Origin: Epibacterium ulvae
Lineage (GTDB): Bacteria > Pseudomonadota > Alphaproteobacteria > Rhodobacterales > Rhodobacteraceae
Assembly (NCBI RefSeq): GCF_018678075.1
Contig: NZ_JAHHIR010000081.1
Location: 1 to 64,000 of the forward strand
Length of the DNA stretch: 64,000 bases
Direction: 5' to 3'
The notes under the pieces: model-generated
Told to the model about the DNA's origin: nothing
What the model saw: only the letters and a program-made list of their open reading frames with translations
The model's database searches: none
Position numbers and translations under genes: made by a program
Shown here: positions 44,755 to 55,099 of the stretch, one piece after another
How the letters are laid out: each line of letters opens with the position of its first letter
Position numbering within the stretch: the stretch's first letter is position 1

Positions 44755-45849
44755 ATGACCGACGCTGCACGCAAGACACCGCTGTATGATCTCCACCTCG
44801 AACTGGGGGCCAAAATGGTCGATTTCGCCGGTTGGATGATGCCTGTGCAATATCCGGGCGGGATCATGGCCGAACACGCCCAATGCCGCGACAAGGCGGC
44901 GCTGTTTGACGTCTCCCATATGGGTCAGGTCACGCTCACCGGCGACAATCCGGCCGCAGCACTCGAAACCCTGGTGCCCGCAGCACTGACCACCCTGCCC
45001 GCAGGCAAGGCCCGCTATACAATGTTCACCAACGACGCAGGCGGCATTCTGGACGATCTGATTGTATCAAACGCCGTTGACCACCTGTTTCTGGTGGTCA
45101 ACGCCTCGATGCGCGACCAGGACATCCCGCTGATGGCCGCCCTGCCCGGCGTAGATCTGGTGGAAATCACCGACCACGCGCTGATCGCGCTCCAAGGACC
45201 CAAGGCCGAAAGCATCCTCGCCCCGCTCTGCCCCGCCGCTGCCACGCTCAAGTTCATGGAAACCACCACCGCCACGCTGATGGACACGCGCGTGCGGATT
45301 TCGCGCCTGGGCTACACCGGCGAAGACGGCTACGAAATCTCGATCCCCCAGGACAAAGCCGCCGACATCTGCCGCGCCCTTCTCGCCCATGAGGACTGCG
45401 CCCCCGCCGGTCTGGGCGCCCGCGACTCCCTCCGGCTCGAGGCCGGACTGTGCCTCTATGGCAACGAAATCACGCCGGAAACCTCTCCGATCGAGGCAGG
45501 CCTCATCTGGTCAATCCAGAAAAAGCGCCGTGAAACCGGCGGCTTCCCCGGTGCCGCCCGCATCCTGGATGAGATTGCCAATGGCCCAAGCCGAAAACTG
45601 GTCGGCATCCAACCCGCAGGCCGTGCCCCCGCCCGCCAAGGGGTCGAGATCCAGTCCGACAGCGGCACCCCCCTGGGCCAGATTACATCCGGCGGCTTTG
45701 GCCCCACAATCGGCGGCCCGGTTGCGATGGGATATGTGGCACTTGACCACGCCGCCCCCGGAACCGCCGTCAATCTGATCATTCGCGGCAAAAGCCAACC
45801 CGCAACGGTTGTCGCCCTGCCCTTTGTTACGCAAAACTACAAACGCTAA
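44755..45849 (+). CDS. gcvT: Glycine cleavage system T-protein (aminomethyltransferase)
   Basis: A 364-residue T-protein, normal length. Folate and lipoyl-arm contacts are recognisable in MVDFAGWMMPVQYPGGI, LFDVSHMGQV and SRLGYTGEDGYEI, with the C-terminal GPVAMGYVALDHA barrel. It transfers the methylene group from aminomethyl-lipoyl-GcvH to tetrahydrofolate. The ATG at 44755 has AAAGG 7 bases before it; 44752 is an alternative. First gene of gcvT-gcvH-gcvP, giving an operon for glycine breakdown. Confidence 0.93.
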   Translation: MTDAARKTPLYDLHLELGAKMVDFAGWMMPVQYPGGIMAEHAQCRDKAALFDVSHMGQVTLTGDNPAAALETLVPAALTTLPAGKARYTMFTNDAGGILDDLIVSNAVDHLFLVVNASMRDQDIPLMAALPGVDLVEITDHALIALQGPKAESILAPLCPAAATLKFMETTTATLMDTRVRISRLGYTGEDGYEISIPQDKAADICRALLAHEDCAPAGLGARDSLRLEAGLCLYGNEITPETSPIEAGLIWSIQKKRRETGGFPGAARILDEIANGPSRKLVGIQPAGRAPARQGVEIQSDSGTPLGQITSGGFGPTIGGPVAMGYVALDHAAPGTAVNLIIRGKSQPATVVALPFVTQNYKR

Positions 45850-45892
45850 TCCCAGCATCTCTCTGCCCATATTTCTCTGCAAGGAGCGCCCC

Positions 45893-46258
45893 ATGACCAC
45901 ATATTACTCCGAAGAACACGAATGGCTCACCGTCGAAGGCGACGTGGCGACCATCGGCATCACCCAACACGCCGCCGACCAGCTGGGCGACATCGTGTTC
46001 ATCGAACTGAAAGAAGAAGGCGACAGCTTCGCCCAAGGCGACGACCTGGGCGTCATCGAAAGCGTCAAAGCCGCCTCCGAAGTCTACGCCCCTGTCGACG
46101 GCGAAGTGGTGGAAGCCAACGAAACCCTCGCCGACAACCCCGGATCCCTGAACGAACAACCCGAGGCCGACGCCTGGATCTACAAGATCAAACTGTCCAA
46201 CCCCTCCCAGCTCGAAGAGCTGATGGATCTGGCCGGCTACAAAGACTTCATCGGCTAA
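45893..46258 (+). CDS. gcvH: Glycine cleavage system H-protein
   Basis: A 121-residue lipoyl carrier. The lipoylated Lys is K59 in VIESVKAASEVYAPVDGE. The start at 45893 has AAGGAGCG upstream; the frame above it is not GcvH-like. It shuttles the aminomethyl group between GcvP and GcvT. It is 43 bp after gcvT. Confidence 0.95.
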   Translation: MTTYYSEEHEWLTVEGDVATIGITQHAADQLGDIVFIELKEEGDSFAQGDDLGVIESVKAASEVYAPVDGEVVEANETLADNPGSLNEQPEADAWIYKIKLSNPSQLEELMDLAGYKDFIG

Positions 46259-46285
46259 GCCCTCACACACATGATCCCGGAAATG

Positions 46286-46304
46286 GGCGCCCGCCGCCCT
46301 TTTC
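46286..46304 (+). terminator. Small hairpin with T-run between gcvH and gcvP
   Basis: GGGCG and CGCCC flank a 5-base loop and are followed by TTTTCATCTTTTT. The short stem suggests partial termination that lowers gcvP relative to gcvH. The following CCAAATACTTCCGCCGGAGGC resembles a sequence I recall as frequent between roseobacter genes. Confidence 0.45.
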
Positions 46305-46379
46305 ATCTTTTTCCAAATACTTCCGCCGGAGGCTCCCACACCTTCGTTTCGCGCTGCCCTTCATGACCGGAGCACCCAG

Positions 46380-49226
46380 ATGGCGTTCACACTCACCGAT
46401 TACCAAGCCTATGATTTTGCCAACCGTCGCCACATCGGCCCCTCGCCGCAAGAAATGGCCGATATGTTGCAGGTGATCGGCTTCAAAACGCTCGATGATC
46501 TGATCGACGCCACGGTGCCCGAAAGCATCCGCCAGAAACAGCCGCTGGACTGGGGCCGCGCCCTGTCGGAACGCGACGCGCTGCATCATATGCGGGCCGT
46601 GGCCGACAAGAACACCGTGCTGCGCTCCCTCATTGGTCAGGGTTACTATGGCACCGCGACGCCCGCGCCAATCCTGCGCAACATTCTGGAAAACCCCGCC
46701 TGGTACACCGCCTATACCCCCTATCAGCCGGAGATTTCCCAGGGCCGCCTGGAGGCGCTGCTGAACTACCAAACCATGGTCTCCGACCTCACCGGGCTTG
46801 ATATCGCCAATGCCTCGCTCTTGGACGAATCCACCGCCGCAGCCGAGGCGATGACCATGGCGAAACGCTCCGCCAAATCCAAAGCCAACAGCTTCTTTGT
46901 TGATGAAAACTGCCATCCTCAAAACATTGCGGTGATTAAGACCCGCGCCCAACCGTTGGGGATCAATGTGGTCGTGGGCTGTCCGGATACAATGGAGGCA
47001 TCCAGCGTCTTTGGCGCGATCTTCCAGTATCCGGGCACATATGGCCATGTGCGCGATTTCACCCCCCAGATGCAGGCGCTGCACGACAACAAGGCGCTTG
47101 GCATTGTCATCGCCGACCCGCTGGCGCTGACCCTGTTGAAATCACCCGGTGAAATGGGCGCGGATATCGCCGTCGGCTCCACCCAACGGTTCGGGGTTCC
47201 CATGGGATATGGCGGACCGCACGCCGCCTATATGGCCACCCGCGATGCCTTCAAACGCGCGATGCCGGGCCGGATCATTGGCGTCTCTGTCGATGCACAA
47301 GGCAATCAGGCCTACCGTCTGGCGCTGCAAACCCGCGAACAGCACATCCGCCGCGAAAAAGCCAATTCCAACGTCTGCACCGCGCAGGCGCTGCTGGCGG
47401 TCATGGCCTCGATGTATGCGGTCTATCACGGCCCCGATGGGATCAAAGCGATTGCCCAAACCGTCCACCGCCGCGCCGCTCGTCTCGCCAATGGGCTGGA
47501 AGAAAACGGCTTTATGGTCGAACCCGCCGTCTTCTTTGACACCATCACGGTTGAGGTCGGCGCGCTGCAACGCACCGTTATGGACGCCGCCATCGCCCAG
47601 GGCATCAACCTGCGCAAAGTCGGCGACACCAAAGTCGGCATTTCCGTCGATGAGATGACCCGTTTTGACACGATCGAGGCCGTCTGGCGCGCCTTTGGCA
47701 TCGACCGCAAGGCCGACCGCGAACCGGCATACCGCCTGCCCGACAGCCTATTGCGCACCTCCCAATACCTGACGCATCCGACCTTCCACCGCAACCGGGC
47801 CGAGGCCGAGATGACGCGCTATATGCGCCGTCTCGCCGACCGCGATCTGGCGTTGGACCGCGCGATGATCCCGCTGGGCTCGTGCACCATGAAACTGAAC
47901 GCCACGATCGAAATGATCCCCGTCACCTGGGCCGAGTTTGCCGATCTGCACCCCTTTGTGCCCAAGGATCAGGCCGAAGGGTACTATGAAATGATCGAGG
48001 ATCTGAGCGACAAACTCTGCCAGATCACCGGCTATGACGCGATCTCCATGCAGCCCAATTCGGGCGCACAGGGCGAATACGCGGGCCTGATGACCATCCG
48101 CAACTACCACGAATCCCGCGGTGACGCTGACCGTACGGTTTGCCTGATCCCCACCTCGGCCCATGGCACCAATCCCGCCACCGCCCAGATGGTGGGATAC
48201 AAGGTTGTGCCGGTCAAAGCCGACGATGACGGCAATATCGACATCAGTGATTTCCGCGCCAAGGCGGAGAAATTCGCCGACACGCTGGCGGCCTGTATGA
48301 TCACCTACCCGTCGACCCACGGTGTGTTTGAAGAAACCGTGCAAGAAGTCTGCGACATCACCCATGAATTTGGCGGTCAGGTCTATATTGACGGCGCCAA
48401 TATGAACGCCATGGTGGGCCTGTCGCGCCCCGGTGACATCGGCGGCGATGTCAGCCACCTGAACCTGCACAAGACCTTCTGCATTCCCCACGGCGGCGGC
48501 GGCCCCGGCATGGGCCCGATCGGTGTGAAATCCCACCTGACGCCCTATCTGCCCGGCCACCCGGAACACGACGACGCAGTCGGCCCGGTCTCGGCAGCGC
48601 CCTTTGGCTCGCCTTCAATTCTGCCGGTCTCCTGGGCCTATGTTTTGTTGATGGGCGGCGAAGGTCTGACGCAAGCGACCAAAGTGGCGATCCTGAACGC
48701 CAACTACATCGCAGCCCGGCTCAAGGACGCCTACCCGATCCTCTATACATCCACCACGGGTCGTGTGGCGCATGAATGCATCCTCGACACCCGCCCCTTG
48801 AACGAGGCGGGCAATGTCAGCGTCGATGATGTGGCCAAACGTCTGGTGGATTCGGGCTTTCACGCGCCCACCATGTCCTGGCCTGTCGCTGGCACGCTGA
48901 TGGTAGAGCCCACGGAATCTGAACCCCAAGCCGAGCTTGACCGGTTCTGCGACGCCATGCTTTCGATCCGGGCCGAGGCGCAGGCAGTTATCGACGGTGA
49001 GATCGACGCCGAAAACAACCCGCTGAAAAACGCCCCACACACGGTGCGCGATCTGGTGGGCGACTGGGACCGACCCTACAGCCGCGATCAGGCCTGTTTC
49101 CCCCCTGGCTCTCTGGGCGTGGACAAATATTGGCCACCGGTGAACCGAGTCGACAACGCTTATGGCGACCGAAATCTGGTCTGCACCTGCCCGACCATGG
49201 ACGCTTATGACGAAGACGGCGCCTAA
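46380..49226 (+). CDS. gcvP: Glycine dehydrogenase (decarboxylating), P-protein
   Basis: A 948-residue full-length fused P-protein. PLP binds K698 in [14 protein letters not shown]. The glycine-binding regions include the N-terminal [20 protein letters not shown] (outlined) and [12 protein letters not shown]. It decarboxylates glycine and passes the aminomethyl group to GcvH. No sign of decay. A 9-bp hairpin terminator follows at 49255. Confidence 0.95.
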   Translation: MAFTLTDYQAYDFANRRHIGPSPQEMADMLQVIGFKTLDDLIDATVPESIRQKQPLDWGRALSERDALHHMRAVADKNTVLRSLIGQGYYGTATPAPILRNILENPAWYTAYTPYQPEISQGRLEALLNYQTMVSDLTGLDIANASLLDESTAAAEAMTMAKRSAKSKANSFFVDENCHPQNIAVIKTRAQPLGINVVVGCPDTMEASSVFGAIFQYPGTYGHVRDFTPQMQALHDNKALGIVIADPLALTLLKSPGEMGADIAVGSTQRFGVPMGYGGPHAAYMATRDAFKRAMPGRIIGVSVDAQGNQAYRLALQTREQHIRREKANSNVCTAQALLAVMASMYAVYHGPDGIKAIAQTVHRRAARLANGLEENGFMVEPAVFFDTITVEVGALQRTVMDAAIAQGINLRKVGDTKVGISVDEMTRFDTIEAVWRAFGIDRKADREPAYRLPDSLLRTSQYLTHPTFHRNRAEAEMTRYMRRLADRDLALDRAMIPLGSCTMKLNATIEMIPVTWAEFADLHPFVPKDQAEGYYEMIEDLSDKLCQITGYDAISMQPNSGAQGEYAGLMTIRNYHESRGDADRTVCLIPTSAHGTNPATAQMVGYKVVPVKADDDGNIDISDFRAKAEKFADTLAACMITYPSTHGVFEETVQEVCDITHEFGGQVYIDGANMNAMVGLSRPGDIGGDVSHLNLHKTFCIPHGGGGPGMGPIGVKSHLTPYLPGHPEHDDAVGPVSAAPFGSPSILPVSWAYVLLMGGEGLTQATKVAILNANYIAARLKDAYPILYTSTTGRVAHECILDTRPLNEAGNVSVDDVAKRLVDSGFHAPTMSWPVAGTLMVEPTESEPQAELDRFCDAMLSIRAEAQAVIDGEIDAENNPLKNAPHTVRDLVGDWDRPYSRDQACFPPGSLGVDKYWPPVNRVDNAYGDRNLVCTCPTMDAYDEDGA

Positions 49227-49254
49227 ACGTCGGTTGTATTCAATGCAAAAATCA

Positions 49255-49280
49255 ACTCAGGGCTGCATATCGCCCTGAGT
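49255..49280 (+). terminator. Terminator of the gcv operon
   Basis: ACTCAGGGC and GCCCTGAGT form a perfect 9-bp stem with an 8-base loop, 29 bp past the gcvP stop. The downstream T-tract is weak. Confidence 0.6.
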
Positions 49281-49397
49281 ATGTCATTTACGTGATAAAA
49301 CGTATCCATACTGCACAAAGTGCTTCGCGGTTGCAGCATTTGTCCGGTAAAATTTAAGGAATTGAATACCCCCAGTTCTTTAACCCGGTCTTGTTGT

Positions 49398-50306
49398 ATG
49401 TCAGCCAAAGTCAGTCTCAAACAGCTTCAAGCTCTTGAAGCGGTGGCACGCAATGGCAGTTTCACCCAGGCCGCGCGTGAACTCGGGGTCTCACAACCCA
49501 CTGTTTCCAATCTGATTTACACGCTCGAGCGGCAATTCAACTGCCGCATGTTGGATCGCAGCGGCAACACCATCACCCCCACCGAACAATTCACCGAAAT
49601 CGGTGGCCATATCAAATCGGTTTTGGCACTCAGTGACACGATCACCCGCCATCTGACCTCGGGGCGCGATTTGGTGACGGGCCGGTTTGAAATCGGCTAT
49701 TCCGTGCATCAGATCGCCATTCCCATTATCGCCGATTTTGTCCGCAGCTACCCCGATCTTCAGGTCAACGCTTGCGGAGATTCTGCCCAGGATCTGCTGC
49801 AGGATCTGCGCAACGGCCAGCTCGACGTGGCCTTTGTCACCGCGCAGGAACTGCCGGTGGATCTGGCCGGCGTGGAAATCTGTGAGACCCGGATCGGCCT
49901 TGCAGTGCCCATCTCGGATCCTTTGTCCCAGAAGCCGTCGTTCAACTGGCATGACGTGGCCAATCTGCCGTTGATCCTGCGCATGCCCGGATCCGGCTCC
50001 CAAAAGATCTTTGACGCCACCGCCCGCCGCCGGGGCTTGCCACCCGCCCGCGGGCTCAGATTTGGCGCATGGTGTTCGGCCCTGTCTTTGGTGCAACAAA
50101 AGGTCGGGCTGGCAATTTCACTGGAACGCGAATGCGAGGGTGAAACCGATGTGCGGTTTGTGCCCATCAATGACCCGTTGTTGATGGCCAAACAATTTCT
50201 GGTCTGCCAACAGGCCTTGCGCGACACCGCACCCATCCAACGATTTTTGGAAACCGCCAGCGCCCACGCCAAAGGTCAGGCCGAAAAAGCGGCGCAGATG
50301 GCCTAA
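49398..50306 (+). CDS. LysR-family transcriptional regulator
   Basis: A 302-residue LysR protein. The HTH is at residues 6-60, with LKQLQALEAVARNGSFTQAA and LGVSQPTVSNLIYTLE, and the effector domain follows with GRFEIGYSVHQIAIPIIADF (outlined) and DVAFVTAQELPVDL. The start at 49398 is where the HTH sequence begins. It converges with the glucokinase gene with a 4-bp overlap of ends. Regulation of gcv is possible but not shown. A phosphonate-catabolism or nitrogen type LysR cannot be excluded. Confidence 0.85.
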   Translation: MSAKVSLKQLQALEAVARNGSFTQAARELGVSQPTVSNLIYTLERQFNCRMLDRSGNTITPTEQFTEIGGHIKSVLALSDTITRHLTSGRDLVTGRFEIGYSVHQIAIPIIADFVRSYPDLQVNACGDSAQDLLQDLRNGQLDVAFVTAQELPVDLAGVEICETRIGLAVPISDPLSQKPSFNWHDVANLPLILRMPGSGSQKIFDATARRRGLPPARGLRFGAWCSALSLVQQKVGLAISLERECEGETDVRFVPINDPLLMAKQFLVCQQALRDTAPIQRFLETASAHAKGQAEKAAQMA

Positions 50307-51265
50307 TCCAAGTGCTGCGCACAGTTGCGCGCGCCAATCAGGCCGAAATTCTCATTCTCATACAGATACACCGGCACGTTCTGCCGCCAGCCCTGATACC
50401 GCCCGCCCGCATTGAACGCTGCCAAAAACGCCGCGTCCAGGATATGGGGGTTCTTATGCACCACGCCGCCGGTGACAAAAACACCGCCCAAGGCCTTGAC
50501 CGTCACCGCCAGATCCCCGGCCACGGCGCCCAGGTATTCGCCAAACAACGCCACGGTGCGCCGGGCAACCGGATCGCTCTGCGCCGAAGCCGCGGCAAAG
50601 ATCTGCGGTCCCTCCAACGACTGCACCGCCTGCCCCATCGCCTGCGCCACCGCGCGGTAGAAATACGGAAGGCCCGTGCCGGACAAAACCGCCTCCGCCT
50701 CAACCGTCAGATCTGACATCGCAACCTCGGGCCAAAGCGCCACCAGCGCCTCAAACACGGGAACCAGATCAGCGCGGCGCGGTCCAATACCCACGTGGCC
50801 GCCCTCACCGGGGACCGCAACCGGACGCGCGCCGTCCATCGCCAATGCGCCAACTCCCAAACCAGTGCCGGGACCAATGATCAACCGCGCGCCGGGTGGG
50901 AAATCCCCCTGCCCCTGTAGGACTTTGACCTCGCGTGCGGTCACCGTCTCCAGCGACCAAGCCGCCGCCTCGAAATCGTTCAGGATTTTCGCCGACTGCG
51001 CACCGCACGCCGCAATCAACCCCGGCTCACTGGCGCTTTGGTCTGCATTGGTCAGCGTCACATGCCCGTTGGCCACAATGCCCGCCGCCGCAATCACCAC
51101 ATGGCGCGGCGCGGAGCCTTCGGTTGTTGCAAACGCACCGCAGGCCGCTTCCAACCCGACCTCACCCTTGCTGGGCAGCGTCTGGTTACGCAGCATCCGC
51201 CCATCCTCCGCAACCGAGGCCAGACGCATATTGGTGCCACCAACATCGGCGATCAAATTCCACAT
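50303..51265 (-). CDS. glk: Glucokinase
   Basis: A 320-residue glucokinase of the bacterial Glk type. IADVGGTNMRLA is the phosphate-1 loop, NDFEAAAW supplies the catalytic Asp, IIGPGTGLGVGAL is the adenosine region, and GEGGHVGIGPR binds sugar. It phosphorylates glucose to glucose-6-phosphate, which phosphoglucomutase (59334) can convert further. The start at 51265 is used because the ATP-binding motif follows immediately. Confidence 0.92.
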   Translation of the reverse strand: MWNLIADVGGTNMRLASVAEDGRMLRNQTLPSKGEVGLEAACGAFATTEGSAPRHVVIAAAGIVANGHVTLTNADQSASEPGLIAACGAQSAKILNDFEAAAWSLETVTAREVKVLQGQGDFPPGARLIIGPGTGLGVGALAMDGARPVAVPGEGGHVGIGPRRADLVPVFEALVALWPEVAMSDLTVEAEAVLSGTGLPYFYRAVAQAMGQAVQSLEGPQIFAAASAQSDPVARRTVALFGEYLGAVAGDLAVTVKALGGVFVTGGVVHKNPHILDAAFLAAFNAGGRYQGWRQNVPVYLYENENFGLIGARNCAQHLD

Positions 51266-51455
51266 GACGCCACTCCCAAAACCGCAATTGTTAACGCTAC
51301 CATTACATAGTCGAAGGCCGCGCTTCGGTAAACCTCCAGAAATGCGCTCAGGCTGACAATTCATCCAAGGCACCCGCTCGCGACGGGACTATCCATTGAT
51401 TTAAACCCAAACACTCCACCGGGCCGCGATCACCATCCGAGTGTAGGAAACGTCA

Positions 51456-51481
51456 ACACCCGCGCCGAACGGCACGGGTGT
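51456..51481 (-). terminator. Hairpin after the DUF1217 gene
   Basis: ACACCCG-GCCG and CGGC-CGGGTGT pair with one mismatch and a 2-base loop, 25 bp beyond the DUF1217 stop on the minus strand, followed by TTGACGTTT. Confidence 0.5.
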
Positions 51482-51505
51482 CCATCGCAAAACCGCGTTG
51501 ATGTA

Positions 51506-53197
51506 TCAGGCAAACAGGCTCAACAACACACTGTTGGTTCCTGCACCGCTACCTGTCGCGCTCAGCGACAGATAGCGATCTCGAATAGTCTCGATGGTTT
51601 CGTCTTCCAGCAGCTCGGAAACGATGGATGTTCCAAAAAACGCCTCAGTACGTTCTTGAAGATCACTGGACTGACGGTCGATATCCAACGCGCCAAACGA
51701 GTTTGGCAGGTTCAAAACCACTTCAAACACTTCACGCAACGGGTTCGAGGCGATTACAGAGAACCAATTGGCTTCGTTCGTGCCGCCTGCCTGAACAATG
51801 CTTTCCAATCCTGTCTCAAAACCCAATGCAAACCGCATGGTTGGATCCACGTTACCAACCGATTCCAAGAATTCCTGATCCAAATAACGGTCTACAAGTG
51901 CCTGTGCAAAGCCATCGGGATACTCAATCACCTCTTCCTCAACGGGTTGAGGAATATTAAACGCACGGGCGAAGTTTTCGAACCTTGGATCACGCTGGCT
52001 GACGAAATTCGCAAACGAGTTCGGGTCGCTCAGATCCGATTCTAGGATCCGCCGCAAATAGTCCTGCTCGTAGGTATTTTGGGTGGCGTCAGTGCCGTCG
52101 GTATTGATCTGGAAGAATTCAAGGCCAAAGAAATCCGGCGCGTTCAGCAAGAAGCCAAAATTACCGAAATAATCGCCCGCCTCTTCCAGCGGTTCACCCG
52201 CCGCCGCAATCATATCTTCCAACAGACCTTCAAACGGCTCGGGCGGCTCGTCGCCCTCGGGCGTGGCGGCGATCAGCGCCGCGCGCTCAACACGGTCTGG
52301 GAATTCAAATGCATTGGCAAGTGCCGCGAACCGCTTGTCCTCCTCGAGGTTTGCAACAGAGTTTTCGTCATCCAGGTCGGAATTCAGCACCTCGCGCAGA
52401 TAGTCGAGATCATCCTCAGCTGCACCATCCAGCCCAAACAAACCCAGCGCCGCCTGCAACATATCCGGACGATCAAACAGATCATCCACGGATTGCAGCT
52501 CTACGACCTCATCACCGAACACATTCGCAAACCCATAGATCGTACTTGCATCTTCAAGCGCAGCGGCCTGTTTGCCTTGCAGGTCAAAGGCTTCCGCAAA
52601 TCTCACCAGGTTTTCGTTGTTCATCCGGTTCACAAAGGACGTCGGATCAGACAGGTCGGACTCCAGCACGCTTTTTAGAAACGAGGTGTTATTCTCAAAT
52701 TGCTCAATGCCGTAAAGAGCCAGTGCTTCGCGCAACACCAGGCGATCCTGCGACCGCTCCCCGGCGAGGAACTCATCAACATCATCGTAGTTCGCAAGCT
52801 CTTCCACAACTGGTTCACTGGCAACAAAGCTGCTGAGCCGTGGCCCGCCCGCGCCCCCAAAGTTAAACGCGGTTGCCAGTTCCAGATAACGCGAGTCAGA
52901 CAACCGGTTCGGCAGCGAGTCGCTGTCAAACGGGTCAGACTCAAGCACTTGGCGGATCAGCCCGGTATTGCCGATTTCATCCTGCAGACCAAAGGCGCCC
53001 AGAACCACAGCCAACACATCGCGATCCGCCATCAGATCGTCAACGGATTGAACCTCGTTGAGCTTCTCCACAAAACCATCGGTTTCCCGTTGTACAACAG
53101 AGGAGTTCGCCAGCCGCTCTGTCTGCTCTTCGCGGGTATCAACAAGATACTGATATCCAGTCAGACCAGTACCGATAAGAATAGGGGAGAAAATCAT
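51506..53197 (-). CDS. DUF1217 protein with four internal repeats
   Basis: A 563-residue acidic protein. Four repeats are visible at about residues 50-113, 138-206, 234-299 and 345-415. Each ends in a pattern like VLxSDLxDxxSFxNRxxDxRFxxLAxAFxF. A different C-terminal part follows (WFSVIASNPLREVFEVVLNL). DUF1217 proteins are usually found near flagellar genes in Rhodobacteraceae, but none are in this window. The gene sits 143 bp from the replication initiator and no signal peptide is clear. Function unknown. Confidence 0.8.
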   Translation of the reverse strand: MIFSPILIGTGLTGYQYLVDTREEQTERLANSSVVQRETDGFVEKLNEVQSVDDLMADRDVLAVVLGAFGLQDEIGNTGLIRQVLESDPFDSDSLPNRLSDSRYLELATAFNFGGAGGPRLSSFVASEPVVEELANYDDVDEFLAGERSQDRLVLREALALYGIEQFENNTSFLKSVLESDLSDPTSFVNRMNNENLVRFAEAFDLQGKQAAALEDASTIYGFANVFGDEVVELQSVDDLFDRPDMLQAALGLFGLDGAAEDDLDYLREVLNSDLDDENSVANLEEDKRFAALANAFEFPDRVERAALIAATPEGDEPPEPFEGLLEDMIAAAGEPLEEAGDYFGNFGFLLNAPDFFGLEFFQINTDGTDATQNTYEQDYLRRILESDLSDPNSFANFVSQRDPRFENFARAFNIPQPVEEEVIEYPDGFAQALVDRYLDQEFLESVGNVDPTMRFALGFETGLESIVQAGGTNEANWFSVIASNPLREVFEVVLNLPNSFGALDIDRQSSDLQERTEAFFGTSIVSELLEDETIETIRDRYLSLSATGSGAGTNSVLLSLFA

Positions 53198-53340
53198 TCC
53201 GACACCTATGAGATCTCATTTAAAATGGCGCAATTGCGTTGCGTTCGCTTCAAAAGGTCCGCGTTGCATATCTGCAATTCACACACCCCTCGGTCGATAA
53301 CGCTACACAAAACTGCCTAAAAAGAGATTAAGCGCGACGC

Positions 53341-54612
53341 TCACGCGGCCAGATCTTCAAAGGCCCCGGGCATCATTTCGCTCCAGAACTCCACCATTTC
53401 ACGTTCAAGCAGTGCCGCGGCCCACCCCGCCCGGCGAAACTCACCGCGTTCCAGCTCATCTTCCAGACGGCTCAGGAACAGGCGTTTGTCCGCATCGCGT
53501 TGGGTTGGCGACCGCTCGGCTGCCAGATCGCGGATCCGCTCAAGACGCGCCGCCCGCAGACCGCGCTCACGCTGTTTGATCTGATCGCGCGCAGCCTCAC
53601 GGCGGGCGGTCTCGGAACGTTCGGCCTCCAGACGGGCCGCGACCTCTGGATCGACCTTGGGCTTCACCGGCGCCTCGTCTTTGTAATCATCGCGCAAAGC
53701 CGCTGTCAGGTAGCGCACCGGGCTTTCGATGCCAGATCGTCCACCAAGATAGTCGAGCTTTTCGGCCACGTAATCCTCACCATGTTCGGCGATCCACTGG
53801 CGCGCCAGCCGGTCCGACACGCCAACCGCCAACAGCCGCTGGTAAATCGCCCCCTGGCGCACCCCTGCCCCGTCATCAATGTCCAGCATCGCCAGCTGCG
53901 GGTTTTCCTTGATCAGAAACCGCACCTCGGCCACCTGCCGGCCCATCTTCTTGAACTCGGGCGTCAGAATAATGTTCGAGGTCTTGTTGACCTCGGTCAC
54001 CGCCGGTTTGATCACCTTGGCGTTCAAATGTTTGAAACTCTCATAATAGGCGCTGCCCTCGACCCCCATCAGGCGACGAAACAGATCAATAGGCCACCAC
54101 CCGGTCGACCCGGTCCGCACAAAGCGATAGCAGTTCTCATACAAGGCCAGCGCATGACCACTGGTGAACCGCCGCTGGATGTTGAGGTTGATCAGGGCGA
54201 ATACCTTGGGGTCGTGCAGCTTTTCCGCCAGCGCCGGGGAATAGGCATACTCACAAATCCCCCCCGCCAGTTTCGCATAGGACAGCAACGACGACACACC
54301 CCATTCCTGTCGCCCTTCGGCGTCCAACATATCCCACTCGGCCACGGTTTCCGCCAGCGAGCGCAGCGACTGTTTCAGCGTTTCCATATCGTTGGAATTG
54401 TAGCCGACCATCATGCACAGGGTGCGCGCATCGATCTGGTGCTTCTGCTTGGTGGTCAGCGCGTCATAGGCATTGAGCAACAACACATTCGACAGCTTGC
54501 GCTGCAACAGCGTCAGCTTGCCGGAAATGTGGATCGCCGCCACGTTCTTCTTCACCGACTGACGCCGCAGGGGGCCGGTCAATTGCGTATGGGGAATGTC
54601 GCTCTGCGCCAT
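53341..54612 (-). CDS. repB: Plasmid replication initiator, Rep_3 (RepB) type
   Basis: A 423-residue initiator. Residues about 15-240 look like tandem winged helices of the Rep_3 family, with GKLTLLQRKLSNVLLLNAYD (outlined) at the start and SGHALALYENCYRFVRTGSTGWWPIDLFRRLMG in the middle, given here as landmarks. A Lys/Arg/Glu-rich coiled stretch (about 310-380) follows. It is divergent from parA across a 614-bp region with 22-bp iteron-like repeats, the usual target of Rep_3 proteins. Rhodobacteral extrachromosomal replicons of the RepB class have this composition. Confidence 0.82.
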   Translation of the reverse strand: MAQSDIPHTQLTGPLRRQSVKKNVAAIHISGKLTLLQRKLSNVLLLNAYDALTTKQKHQIDARTLCMMVGYNSNDMETLKQSLRSLAETVAEWDMLDAEGRQEWGVSSLLSYAKLAGGICEYAYSPALAEKLHDPKVFALINLNIQRRFTSGHALALYENCYRFVRTGSTGWWPIDLFRRLMGVEGSAYYESFKHLNAKVIKPAVTEVNKTSNIILTPEFKKMGRQVAEVRFLIKENPQLAMLDIDDGAGVRQGAIYQRLLAVGVSDRLARQWIAEHGEDYVAEKLDYLGGRSGIESPVRYLTAALRDDYKDEAPVKPKVDPEVAARLEAERSETARREAARDQIKQRERGLRAARLERIRDLAAERSPTQRDADKRLFLSRLEDELERGEFRRAGWAAALLEREMVEFWSEMMPGAFEDLAA

Positions 54613-54908
54613 CGCCTGTCCTATATGGTCTGCTCCCCACCGATTCTGTGCGGCAGGTGTGTTATGGGCTGACTATGCCACAAAAAGGCACCCACGCTCA
54701 ATCCTGTCTTGGGAACCCTTCATAGGAACCCGTTTGCAGGATACCCTCTTCCCGTAGATGGGTTCCTTTGGCATCCTGCCTGTGGAAAACTCTGTCCCCT
54801 TGCGCGAATTCAAGGTATCAAGAACCGCAAACGGAGTCTTAAAGCCGCTATTTAGAGCCAAACCGGGAATCGGCACCCCTCTTCCTGAGAATCGGACCCC
54901 TTCCCCCT

Positions 54909-54974
54909 GCATGCGGGTGCCACCGGTCCTGCATCCGGGTACCCCAATAACTGGAAACGGGTACCCAATGGGCC
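54909..54974 (+). repeat. Three 22-bp iteron-like direct repeats
   Basis: Units 54909-54930, 54931-54952 and 54953-54974 are contiguous and share the core (C/A)CGGGT(G/A)CC preceded by GCAT or GAAA. The last two have GGGTACCC. The two-turn periodicity is typical of Rep_3 iterons bound on one DNA face. Confidence 0.7.
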
Positions 54975-55082
54975 GTTAGGCATTGATATATAATAATAAT
55001 CCTGACGCAAAGATTCTAAAGTAATTACAAGAAATACAAGTTTTATGCAGCCCGTCGTCGTTTCTTTTTGAAGGAATACAGG

Positions 55083-55099
55083 GGTTTCGCTGCGAAACC
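55083..55099. repeat. Candidate parS copy 1 (inverted orientation)
   Basis: GGTTTCGCTGCGAAACC, a near-perfect palindrome with a single central base, 128 bp before the parA start codon at 55227. Its central T means it is the reverse complement of the other four copies. Confidence 0.75.
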
